DNA of 7,442 nt from assembly GCA_025060055.1 (NCBI GenBank), contig JANXCK010000202.1:1-7442 (forward strand), read 5' to 3'. This DNA comes from Fimbriimonadales bacterium (GTDB taxonomy: Bacteria > Armatimonadota > Fimbriimonadia > Fimbriimonadales > GBS-DC). The notes under the pieces are model-generated. The model had not been told where the DNA came from. It saw nothing but the letters and a program-made list of their open reading frames with translations, and did not search any database. The stretch's first letter is position 1; every line of letters starts with the position of its first letter. Below, one piece after another: positions 1 through 6,230 of this stretch. The translations under genes and the position numbers were made by a program.

Positions 1-363
<363 letters not shown>

Positions 364-484
364 AGGTGAAGGAGGTGAACTCAAGTGATGTACCCTTATC
401 AGGAGGGGGCAAGGGGGTGAGGGTGGTGAAACGGGACGATTTAATCGTTGAGGCACTTATAACAGACTGTTTAAGAAATGGACA
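364..484. other. Non-coding or unassigned stretch with a perfect Shine-Dalgarno-like decamer
   Basis: This stretch is richer in A and T than the rest and looks like real DNA. Positions 369-378 read AAGGAGGTGA, a full complement of the usual 16S rRNA 3' end, but the starts behind it (GTG 385, ATG 388) open a frame that stops at 418-420 after about ten codons. A second frame (GTG at 417 or 429) reads a plausible short N-terminus, then runs into the palindrome at 485 and stops at 552. It could be the 5' end of a gene cut by that repeat, but I recognise no family. The G-rich segment 402-423 resembles G-rich intergenic repeats seen in many GC-rich genomes. Confidence 0.4.
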
Positions 485-595
485 GCTGAAGCCGTTCCTT
501 TGCAAACCAAGCCCGCCTGTGCGGGTTATTCAGCCGACCTCCGTCGACTCGTAGCCCGCGCAGGCGGAATTAGTTTGTGTGGGGGCGGCTTCAGC
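485..595. repeat. Imperfect palindromic repeat of about 111 bp (REP/MITE-like)
   Basis: The outer 10-bp arms are exact inverted copies: GCTGAAGCCG at 485-494 and CGGCTTCAGC at 586-595. An inner stem pairs 513-529 with 551-567, mostly Watson-Crick with a few G-T wobbles (core CCGCCTGTGCGGG against CCCGCGCAGGCGG). A small inner hairpin pairs CGAC 535-538 with GTCG 543-546. Both main stems centre on position 540. The arms have diverged, mostly by transitions (CTGTG against CTGCG), which argues against a fold-back sequencing artefact, where the arms would be identical. The style (CTGAAGCCG ends and a CCCGCGCAGGCGG core) resembles dispersed palindromes I know from cyanobacterial and related genomes. 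No transposase is present and I see no clear target-site duplication. Confidence 0.7.
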
Positions 596-780
596 AACGG
601 CTGGGGCGGCGGTTCCTCGCTGCTGAGATCGACCCGAAATACCACGAGATGATTCTCAACCGCTTGCGCACAGGCGCGATTCGCGACGAGTATCGGCTGA
701 TACGGCGCACGGTACGCCCAGAGGATTTGGCGTTGCAACCGACGCTTTGGAGCGAGTCGGCGGACGGCGTGGGGGTATAA
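577..780 (+). pseudogene. C-terminal remnant of a DNA methyltransferase (N4/N6 type)
   Basis: The last 67 codons of a reading frame ending with TAA at 778-780. Residues 8-30 read RLGRRFLAAEIDPKYHEMIL then NRL. This matches the end of beta-class DNA methyltransferases (DNA_methylase N4/N6 family), where an FxGSGTT SAM-binding motif is followed by a helix, 'RxFIGxExxPxY' and 'RL'. Glu17 would be the acidic residue that contacts the SAM ribose. The FxGSG motif, the catalytic DPPY motif and the target-recognition part are all missing. An in-frame TAG lies at 571-573, and homology starts only around codon 5-8, just past the palindrome arm at 586-595. The GTG at 577 is therefore just the first start codon after the stop, not a real start. 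The enzyme must be inactive. Either the repeat inserted into the gene, or the assembly joined unrelated sequence here. Confidence 0.65.
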
Positions 781-781
781 T
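774..781 (+). promoter_or_regulatory. Probable -10 box (GGTATAAT) for the tRNA-Arg gene
   Basis: A perfect TATAAT at 776-781 overlaps the stop codon of the methyltransferase remnant and lies 53 bp before the tRNA. Transcription would start near 788, inside a small inverted repeat (GATAC 785-789, GTATC 794-798). I see no good -35 hexamer at 16-18 bp. The same GGTATAAT 8-mer precedes two other genes in the window, which supports a promoter role. Confidence 0.5.
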
Positions 782-834
782 CCTGATACGATGGTATCCC
801 GTCGCTTTTCGCAGTGATGGGAACTGCGCACTGC

Positions 835-910
835 GCCCCCGTAGCTCAAAGGACAGAGCAGCGGCCTTCTAAGCCGTTGGTTGTGGGTTCGAGTCCCGCC
901 GGGGGCGCCA
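835..910 (+). tRNA. tRNA-Arg, anticodon TCT (reads AGA/AGG)
   Basis: A complete 76-nt cloverleaf can be folded. The acceptor stem GCCCCCG (835-841) pairs with CGGGGGC (900-906), followed by discriminator G907 and an encoded CCA at 908-910. The anticodon stem is GCGGC (861-865) with GCCGT (873-877), with one G-T pair; its loop CTTCTAA places anticodon TCT at 868-870. The T arm is GTGGG-TTCGAGT-CCCGC with one T-G pair, and the variable loop has five bases. The D arm is GCTC/GAGC with a GGA-containing loop. It decodes AGA, and by wobble AGG, codons that look uncommon in the CGC-rich neighbouring genes. It is a single gene that converges on the GH127 gene. I see no nearby copy of its 3' end that would suggest an integration site. 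Confidence 0.96.
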
Positions 911-923
911 ACTTCTGCACCGC

Positions 924-2780
924 TCAAACCGCTGGTATCCACACGCGCATCGGACAGGGGCGACGGTGATCCCACGCATAGTACGGAATCGCGCGGAACG
1001 GCTTGAGCGTGCGCTCGCGCAGCGGACGGTAAAGCGCATCGCCCCAGTTTTCGTCGGAGTCGAGCAGTTCCGCCGTGCCCTCCACTGCCACGACTCCACC
1101 CAACAGCTCTGGCTCCCACACACTGTGCAGCGGGTGGTCGCGCCGAATTGCAAGGTGCGTCAGCGGCGCGGGCTGGTCTAACTCCTCCAGACAGTAGACA
1201 ATCGGTCCGCGCTGGAGGGCGACTTGCCACCGATCGGCTTCGACGCGCGGGTGCGCTTCCATCAGCACGGGCATCATCGGCAGGCGAAGCTCCAGCGTGT
1301 CGCCCGGTGCCCACTCGCGCTCCACCACGGCGTAACCCTTGTCGCGCTGGATAGGTGTCGGCATCCCTCCAACACGCAGCTCGGGGTCGCTGCACCATGC
1401 AGGCAGGCGCAACATCAGCTTGAACCGCAACGGCGCACCTTCCAGAACGCGTATGGCAATCGTCTCTTGCCACGGGTAGCCCGTGCGCACTTCCAGCGTC
1501 ATAGGCTTGCCACCTATCTCTGTGCGCACGCGACTGCCCACATAAAGGTTCACATACAGCGCGTCGCTGCCCTGCGCGTACACATAGTCGCCCAGCGCAG
1601 CCACCAGACGCGCGATGTTCGGCGGGCAGCAGGCGCAGCCGTACCATCCCTTGCGGTGATGTGTGCCGTCGCTCTCCAGCGGGTTCACATAGAAGAACCG
1701 CTTGCCATCCAGCGACACGCCCGCCAGTGCGCCGTTGTAAAGGGCGCGCTCCAGCGCGTCGTAGAACCGCGCCTCGCCCAGCAGCAGCCCCAGCCGATGC
1801 GCCCAGAAAATGAGCGCAATCGACGCGCAGGTCTCCTGATACGCCGTGCGGTTGGGCAGCTCGTAATCGGCAGTGAAGCCCTCGTGTTTCGGCTCGTTGC
1901 CAATCCCGCCCGTGATATACGAACGCTTGCTGACGGTGTTGTCCCACACGCGCAGCAGCATCTGCAGCAGGCGCTCGCGCAGGCGGGCGTCGTCTGTATA
2001 CGCTGCAAGGTCGGTCGCGCCTGCGAACAAATACGCTGCACGCACTGCGTGCCCCACAATCTCGCGATGTTCCAGCAGCGGCAGGTTGTCCTGCCAGATG
2101 GAGCCGTCATACTGCTCTAAGGGGATGTTGTGTTCCTGCGCAAAGATTTTTTTGCCCCGATTGAGCAGGAAAAACGCGGCGAGTTGGGCGTAGCGTGCCT
2201 CGCCCGTCGCATCCGAGAGCCGAAACAGCGCAAGTTCAATCTCAGGGTGTCCGCAGTAGCCTAACCGCTTGCCCTCACCGAACACCGAATCGATGTAATC
2301 CGCGAAGCGGCGCGCGATGTTCAGCAGGCGCGTGCTGCCCGTTGCCTGAAAGTGGGCAACTGCCGCCTCGATCAGATGCCCTGCGCAGTACAGTTCGTGC
2401 CAGTCGCGCAGGTTGCTCCAGCGTTTGTCGGGCGCAACCACCTGAAAGTAGCTGTTCAAGTAGCCGTCAGGCTGCTGCGCACGCTCCAAAATCTCGATAA
2501 CCTCGTCCACTTTGGCGCGAATCGGGTCATCGGGGTACTGGCGCAGCACATAGGCAGCGGCTTCAAGTGCTTTGTAGAGGTCGGAATCCATGTACACAGG
2601 ACCTTGGTAGCCTTCGCGTTTGCCTTCGGCGGCGAGGCGCAGGTTCGGGATGTTGCCCGCCCGCTCCAGCTCCTCAAACAGATGGGGTAGCGTTGCCGTG
2701 CGGTTCGTGTGCTGGCGCTTCGACCAGAACGCGTCGTCGATGTCGACCTGTGCGAACGAGATAGGGCGTAGCCGTTTCAT
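924..2780 (-). CDS. GH127 family beta-L-arabinofuranosidase (DUF1680)
   Basis: This enzyme probably removes terminal beta-L-arabinofuranosyl residues from plant-type glycans, releasing L-arabinose. Numbering here starts at the GTG at 2789 (621 aa). The N-terminal (alpha/alpha)6 barrel shows family signatures such as DSDLYKALEAAAYVL (68-82) and WHELY (130-134). Active-site residues of the characterised enzyme HypBA1 can be placed: Glu303 (HEGF) as acid/base, Glu319 and Cys321 (ETC) as zinc ligands, Cys387 as nucleophile and Cys388 as zinc ligand in GCACCPPN. The 16-residue gap between Glu303 and Glu319 equals that in HypBA1 (322/338). The C-terminal part (from about 410) is beta-rich. Length is slightly below HypBA1 (658 aa). 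No signal peptide is seen, so it is likely cytoplasmic. I prefer the ATG at 2780; the GTG at 2789 is possible, and neither has a Shine-Dalgarno sequence. It is last in the operon behind the hydrolase. The exact linkage cut is inferred. Confidence 0.93.
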   Translation of the reverse strand: MKRLRPISFAQVDIDDAFWSKRQHTNRTATLPHLFEELERAGNIPNLRLAAEGKREGYQGPVYMDSDLYKALEAAAYVLRQYPDDPIRAKVDEVIEILERAQQPDGYLNSYFQVVAPDKRWSNLRDWHELYCAGHLIEAAVAHFQATGSTRLLNIARRFADYIDSVFGEGKRLGYCGHPEIELALFRLSDATGEARYAQLAAFFLLNRGKKIFAQEHNIPLEQYDGSIWQDNLPLLEHREIVGHAVRAAYLFAGATDLAAYTDDARLRERLLQMLLRVWDNTVSKRSYITGGIGNEPKHEGFTADYELPNRTAYQETCASIALIFWAHRLGLLLGEARFYDALERALYNGALAGVSLDGKRFFYVNPLESDGTHHRKGWYGCACCPPNIARLVAALGDYVYAQGSDALYVNLYVGSRVRTEIGGKPMTLEVRTGYPWQETIAIRVLEGAPLRFKLMLRLPAWCSDPELRVGGMPTPIQRDKGYAVVEREWAPGDTLELRLPMMPVLMEAHPRVEADRWQVALQRGPIVYCLEELDQPAPLTHLAIRRDHPLHSVWEPELLGGVVAVEGTAELLDSDENWGDALYRPLRERTLKPFRAIPYYAWDHRRPCPMRVWIPAV

Positions 2781-2795
2781 CGGGAACACGATACC

Positions 2796-3947
2796 CTACA
2801 GGTACAGGGTACGGATGGATGCCGTCGCCAGAGTGCCGCCATCGCGCAGGGACACAGCACGCACGCGGGCGATGTCCTGCGCAGGGCGGCGTGTGCGCGG
2901 CACATACACGGCAACCGCAATCACAACGCCACCGTTCGGGGCGACCGTCGGGGTCGTGGCGGGGCGCGGCTCGGTCTGCCATCGGTTGCCGTCAATCAGA
3001 ATCGCGTACTGCTGCGGATAGCGACTGAGGTTGCGCACGAGCAACCGATGCTCCACGACGCGCGGGGCGACGACAGAGCGCGTGAGCGCATCGGGTTGGA
3101 TGAGCACGCCCGATTCGGCAGTGATTTGGAGCAACGAATCGCGCTGTACACCCTCGCCCCAGACCCAGTCCCACGCCCTCAGGTCGTTGCGCAAATACAG
3201 CTCGAAAAACGCCGTGAGCAGGCGTCGGGTTATCTGCAGTTGGGTGGCGCGGGGCAGTGAACCGCTGTCGCAGCCAAATACCGAAGTGTCTTGGAACCCG
3301 CAGTGCCATCCGCCCTGAATCACGGGCAGCAGCTTCGGCGCGAACCCCGCGTTGTACATCCGTAAGCCGTTGCTGTTCAGCGGCGTGATAGTGTCCGCAC
3401 TGCCCGAAATCAGGCTGTGGGGCACGGTTACATTCGCTGACGCCTGAATGGCGGATGGGTTCGTCTCCGCAGCTGCCAAGTTCGCCACGGCTCGGATACG
3501 CGAATCGGCTGCCGCTGCCAAAATGCTCGCACCGCCCCCCATCGAGTGCCCTGAAATCCCAAATCGCGCAACGCTCACCTGCCCAAACAGCGTCGAGGCG
3601 GGATCGGCGTTCTGCTGCTCCAAGTAGGTAAGGCAGTGGCGCATGTCTTCCGAGTAGGTACGGTGGTTCGGGAACAGTTCCAACCCCGATTCGGTGGCAA
3701 TCACGAAGTAGCCCCAGCTGGCAAGGTGTTCCAGAATCGAGCGGTAGCGCTCAGGCGGCTGCAGGAAGCCGTGCCCAAACGACACGGCAGGGTAGGGCGC
3801 ACCGCTGCCGTCGTAGGGTGTGTTGTCGCCTGTAGCGGTCGCAGGGTAGTAAAGCTGGGCAGTGAAAGTGGTATTGTTCGGTCGGCGTACTGTCACGCGG
3901 CGCCGCCCCGCGCGATACGAACCTGGCGCTGCGTAGTCGAGTTGCAT
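2796..3947 (-). CDS. Alpha/beta hydrolase of the chlorophyllase/PET-hydrolase-like group, with an extra C-terminal beta-rich domain
   Basis: A 383-aa serine hydrolase. The catalytic residues stand out: nucleophile Ser135 in GHSMGGG (133-139), Asp185 in SGSADTITP, and His215 in GGWHCGF. The oxyanion motif is GHGF (58-61). The order and spacing fit the chlorophyllase/cutinase-like and dienelactone-hydrolase-like esterases. Residues 18-35 (VTVRRPNNTTFTAQLYYP) form the usual opening strands. After about residue 265 a beta-rich segment follows (for example LLVRNLSRYPQQYAILIDG, then GGVVIAVAVYVP) that may be an immunoglobulin-like domain; such an extension is not part of the core fold. Relatives are often secreted, but no signal peptide is visible from this ATG. 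Cys216 and Cys226 could pair if it is exported. The start is supported by AAAGGAG about 8 bases upstream, lying inside the end of the translin gene, which stops 4 bp before this ATG. The substrate is unknown; the GH127 neighbour suggests esters on sugars or plant material, which is inference. Confidence 0.88.
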   Translation of the reverse strand: MQLDYAAPGSYRAGRRRVTVRRPNNTTFTAQLYYPATATGDNTPYDGSGAPYPAVSFGHGFLQPPERYRSILEHLASWGYFVIATESGLELFPNHRTYSEDMRHCLTYLEQQNADPASTLFGQVSVARFGISGHSMGGGASILAAAADSRIRAVANLAAAETNPSAIQASANVTVPHSLISGSADTITPLNSNGLRMYNAGFAPKLLPVIQGGWHCGFQDTSVFGCDSGSLPRATQLQITRRLLTAFFELYLRNDLRAWDWVWGEGVQRDSLLQITAESGVLIQPDALTRSVVAPRVVEHRLLVRNLSRYPQQYAILIDGNRWQTEPRPATTPTVAPNGGVVIAVAVYVPRTRRPAQDIARVRAVSLRDGGTLATASIRTLYL

Positions 3948-3951
3948 CGTC

Positions 3952-4608
3952 TCAGCTCCTTTCGGGCGAATTATACCGCTCTTGGAGCGCCTGGTACACG
4001 CTGGCTAAGGTGTTCTCCAGCTCTTTCTGAGTGGCTGTCAGGGTCAAGTCGGCACGAGTGCGCTCCAACACAGCGCGGAGCGCGTCGCAGGCGCGTCGCA
4101 GCCCGCCCGTGACGGCATCGGGATAATCGAAAGTCACCAGTTCGTCGTAGATTTCGTCCATCACGCTGAGCAGGGTCTCAGCGTGGGCAAGTTCGCCCGA
4201 GCGCAGCAAGTCCAGCACATAGCGACGGCACTCGGAGGCAGCCTCAGCAACACCGTTCAGATACGCCTCGATGTCCACGCCGAGTTCGTCTGGCTCAGGA
4301 AGCGCGTCGCCCAGCACAATCGCATACAGCGTCTCGCCCTCCACATACTCTTTTTCGGCGTCGTGCAGGAAGCCCGCGTGGTAGATGCTGGGGAACGGAC
4401 GCAGCAGCTCGCGGGCGTGGCTGATTTCGCGATGAGCTTCGGTCAGCAGGGCACGGCAGGTGTCGAACTCACGACGGTGCAAGCTGCGGATGGCACGGGC
4501 ACAGAGTTGAGTTGCCCTGCGACATGCCTGCAAGCCCGCCTCACGCGCTTGATAACGCGCCTCCATCTGCTGGCGGAGCTGCTCGGCAATCTCGCTCCAG
4601 TGGTTCAT
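3952..4608 (-). CDS. Translin/TRAX-family RNA-binding protein (putative nuclease)
   Basis: A 218-aa, almost entirely alpha-helical protein. Residues 159-188 carry the family signature (FDYPDAVTGGLRRACDALRA, then ERTRADL), close to the 'FPDAITGNLRRKTDxARSLIExTRGDxT' pattern of archaeal and bacterial translin-family proteins (COG2178). Residues 83-90 read DAEKEYVE; the EYVE part matches the acidic motif that carries catalytic glutamates in TRAX, the active subunit of the eukaryotic C3PO RNase. Asp154 in IYDEL may be the third metal-binding acid. Translin itself lacks these acids, so this protein looks TRAX-like and may be active. Length fits the family (about 200-230 aa). Eukaryotic members trim passenger siRNA strands and pre-tRNA fragments; the bacterial role is unknown. 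It is first in a three-gene run with the hydrolase and GH127 genes. The ATG lies just after a TATAAT box with no Shine-Dalgarno sequence, suggesting a leaderless transcript. Confidence 0.85.
   Translation of the reverse strand: MNHWSEIAEQLRQQMEARYQAREAGLQACRRATQLCARAIRSLHRREFDTCRALLTEAHREISHARELLRPFPSIYHAGFLHDAEKEYVEGETLYAIVLGDALPEPDELGVDIEAYLNGVAEAASECRRYVLDLLRSGELAHAETLLSVMDEIYDELVTFDYPDAVTGGLRRACDALRAVLERTRADLTLTATQKELENTLASVYQALQERYNSPERS
3970..3977 (-). promoter_or_regulatory. Possible internal -10 box (GGTATAAT) before the hydrolase gene
   Basis: On the minus strand GGTATAAT lies within the last codons of the translin gene, 22 bp before the hydrolase ATG. The predicted start near 3963 would leave a short leader that still holds the AAAGGAG ribosome site. 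This could let the hydrolase and GH127 genes be expressed without the translin gene. There is no clear -35 box, and the match falls inside coding sequence (Tyr-Asn codons), so chance cannot be excluded. Confidence 0.35.
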
Positions 4609-4614
4609 AGCACG

Positions 4615-4622
4615 ATTATACC
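4615..4622 (-). promoter_or_regulatory. -10 promoter box (GGTATAAT) directly before the translin gene; leaderless start
   Basis: On the minus strand TATAAT occupies 4620-4615 and only six bases (CGTGCT) separate it from the ATG at 4608-4606. A transcription start about seven bases past the box falls on the A of this ATG, so the mRNA would have no 5' leader. There is no Shine-Dalgarno sequence, which agrees. A good TTGACA at the normal distance is missing; CTGACA at 4648-4643 is 22 bp away, too far for a standard -35. The box sits in the only sizeable gap of the gene block. Confidence 0.6.
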
Positions 4623-4634
4623 TGTCGCTATTGC

Positions 4635-4663
4635 AGAGCGTGTGTCAGAGGCAGCTGCGCTCT
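4635..4663. repeat. Small inverted repeat in the gap between the two minus-strand gene groups
   Basis: AGAGCG at 4635-4640 pairs with CGCTCT at 4658-4663 around a 17-base loop that contains the palindrome CAGCTG (4652-4657). It lies between the stop of the GT-C gene (4689) and the translin promoter. It might be a weak terminator for the upstream genes or an operator, but no T-run follows on the minus strand, so a classical rho-independent terminator is unlikely. Confidence 0.25.
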
Positions 4664-4688
4664 AAATAGTCTAAGCCGATGGACATCG

Positions 4689-6221
4689 CTACGGCGCAAC
4701 AGGCACAAACCGCCCTGCCTCGTAGCCCAGCAAGGCGTGCCGACGAATCAGCGAGTGATGCACTACGACTTTGTCGCGTAGCACTATCGGCTCATCGCCC
4801 TGCACAACAGGCGTGCCTTCAGGCAAGAGGAAAATGTCGTGTGCGCTGGAAAGCGTCGCCACGCCGTTGGCGTAGTTCACGCGCACATCCGCACGCAGGC
4901 GCATCGTGAAGCGGCTTGCGACATAGATTGGCTGGTGGGCGCGTTCTGGAATCAAAAGCGCAATCGCTTCGGGCAGCCCTGCTCGCCAGATGTACGCGCC
5001 GTGAAAGTGGTCGGGAATGCTCAGAATCAGCAGTGGCTGGTGGGCAGGCGCATCGCGGAGCGAGCGGATACTGCGACGCACTGTTTCGCCAGCGACGCGC
5101 CACGCATCTGCCTGGCGCAGAGTGCCCGCGTAGTAGGCGAGCAGAAGTATCACCGTGCCTGTGAAAGCCATCGGACGCGCCTGCACAAAGCGTCCAAGCA
5201 GCGCACCAACGCCCACCACCGCGAACGCCGACGCCAGATACGAGTAGCGACTGTTCAGAAAATAGAGCGGCGACGGCTTGAAAATCAGCACAGGCAGCAG
5301 CGCGAGCAGCACGCACGCACTCAGTAGCCGCCAGTCCATCTGAAGTGGCTTGCCCTGCACGCGCCTGCGTGCAGCAAGAACCAGCAGCGCAATCCCAAGC
5401 CCCCACGCGCCCCACAGGAGCGTGTCCCACCCATCACGCCCCAAGCCGTACAAAATCGCAGGCATGCCCATCTGGAAGAGGTACGCCCCTGCGTACACGC
5501 CAAGCCACCATGGGCGTTGGAGCGTCGTCCACGCGTCGGGATACGCGCCTAACCCGCCCACTGCGAGCGTGCGCATCGCTACATACAGCAGCAACACCCC
5601 GAAAAACGGAGCAGCCAGCCGACCAGCCCCACGCGCCCCCAGAAAGCGCAGCCAGAGCCACACGATGAACGGGAAACTCAGCAGCGACTCTTTGCAAAAC
5701 AGCCCGCCCACGAAGCAGAACAACGCGCCGAAGTAGCTCAGTGGACGGCGCTGTTGCAGGAACCGCTCCAAGAGCAGCAGTGTGCCGAGCGCACCTGCCG
5801 TTGCGACCATATCCGCCCGCGCCGCGAACCACGCCACTGCCTCCACATTCGCAGGCAGCCCTGTGAACATCAGTGCGCCCCACAAGGCGGCATACTCGGC
5901 GTCTCGCCGCTCCCATCCCCAGCGTTGCAGCAGTCGGCAAGCGAACAAGTAGACCAAGATAGCGCACGCCAAGTGCCACGCCAGATTGACCAGATGCGAA
6001 AGGAGCGGATTGAGACCCCACAGGATGTAGTCGGCATAATACTGGAGCGAGATGAGGGGTCGGAAGAAGCGTGTGGGTGGCTGGCTGGCGAAGCCGAATG
6101 CGCCGCCTTGTTGCAGGCAGGTGAAGATGAAGTGATCGTCGGCGACGAACGGCGCGCCCACGCGTGGCAGGTAAGCGGTCGAGCCGACGAGCAGAATCCA
6201 CAGCGTGTGGCTTGAACGCAT
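4689..6221 (-). CDS. Multi-spanning GT-C-type membrane glycosyltransferase-like protein
   Basis: A 510-aa inner-membrane protein with roughly 10-12 hydrophobic segments up to residue 366, then a soluble tail of about 145 residues. The layout fits the GT-C fold (PMT/TMTC-like, lipid-linked sugar donors). After the first membrane helix comes the acidic pair Asp28-Asp29 (VADDHF), the usual catalytic-loop position. Then follow RFFRPL (51-56), YILWGLNPLLSHLVNL (65-80), NVEAVAWFAARADMVA (125-140) and FCKES (175-179). These match the 'RPL..L.Y.LWGLNP..fHl.N', 'P.hVEaVaW...R.D' and 'KE' blocks of TMTC-like proteins. NSRYSYLAS (323-331) resembles the late RY.Y motif. TMTC proteins carry C-terminal TPR repeats; here the tail shows none. 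Donor and acceptor are unknown. The ATG follows the eRF1-like gene stop by 9 bp with no Shine-Dalgarno sequence, so the two are probably co-transcribed. Transferase activity is inferred from fold motifs only. Confidence 0.75.
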   Translation of the reverse strand: MRSSHTLWILLVGSTAYLPRVGAPFVADDHFIFTCLQQGGAFGFASQPPTRFFRPLISLQYYADYILWGLNPLLSHLVNLAWHLACAILVYLFACRLLQRWGWERRDAEYAALWGALMFTGLPANVEAVAWFAARADMVATAGALGTLLLLERFLQQRRPLSYFGALFCFVGGLFCKESLLSFPFIVWLWLRFLGARGAGRLAAPFFGVLLLYVAMRTLAVGGLGAYPDAWTTLQRPWWLGVYAGAYLFQMGMPAILYGLGRDGWDTLLWGAWGLGIALLVLAARRRVQGKPLQMDWRLLSACVLLALLPVLIFKPSPLYFLNSRYSYLASAFAVVGVGALLGRFVQARPMAFTGTVILLLAYYAGTLRQADAWRVAGETVRRSIRSLRDAPAHQPLLILSIPDHFHGAYIWRAGLPEAIALLIPERAHQPIYVASRFTMRLRADVRVNYANGVATLSSAHDIFLLPEGTPVVQGDEPIVLRDKVVVHHSLIRRHALLGYEAGRFVPVAP

Positions 6222-6230
6222 TCGTCTGGC

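Noticed and set aside
366..554. A 62-codon frame with nearby GTG starts
   Set aside because: Its second half is the palindromic repeat, no family is recognisable, and the strong Shine-Dalgarno-like site points to a different frame that stops at once. It may be a gene start cut by the repeat, but that cannot be supported.
835..910. tRNA-Arg as an attachment site for an integrated element
   Set aside because: No integrase is present, and I see no repeat of the tRNA 3' end in the window. The methyltransferase relic lies on the 5' side, whereas integration normally uses the 3' part.
526..1947. A 473-codon open frame on the minus strand running through the repeat, the tRNA and half of the GH127 gene
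   Set aside because: It overlaps the well-supported GH127 gene in another frame and crosses a tRNA gene in antisense. Its GGTRTHNQRL stretch is the familiar false peptide produced by translating a tRNA antisense. Composition is Arg/Ala-rich with no family match.
1224..2120. A 298-codon plus-strand frame opposite the GH127 gene
   Set aside because: It is antisense to a gene with identified catalytic residues. Its His/Arg/Gln-rich product is typical of the complement of a GC-rich gene.
2781..2798. GGTATCGT on the minus strand just before the GH127 ATG, like a fourth promoter box
   Set aside because: It has two mismatches to TATAAT at important positions and lies between tightly linked genes; too weak to call.
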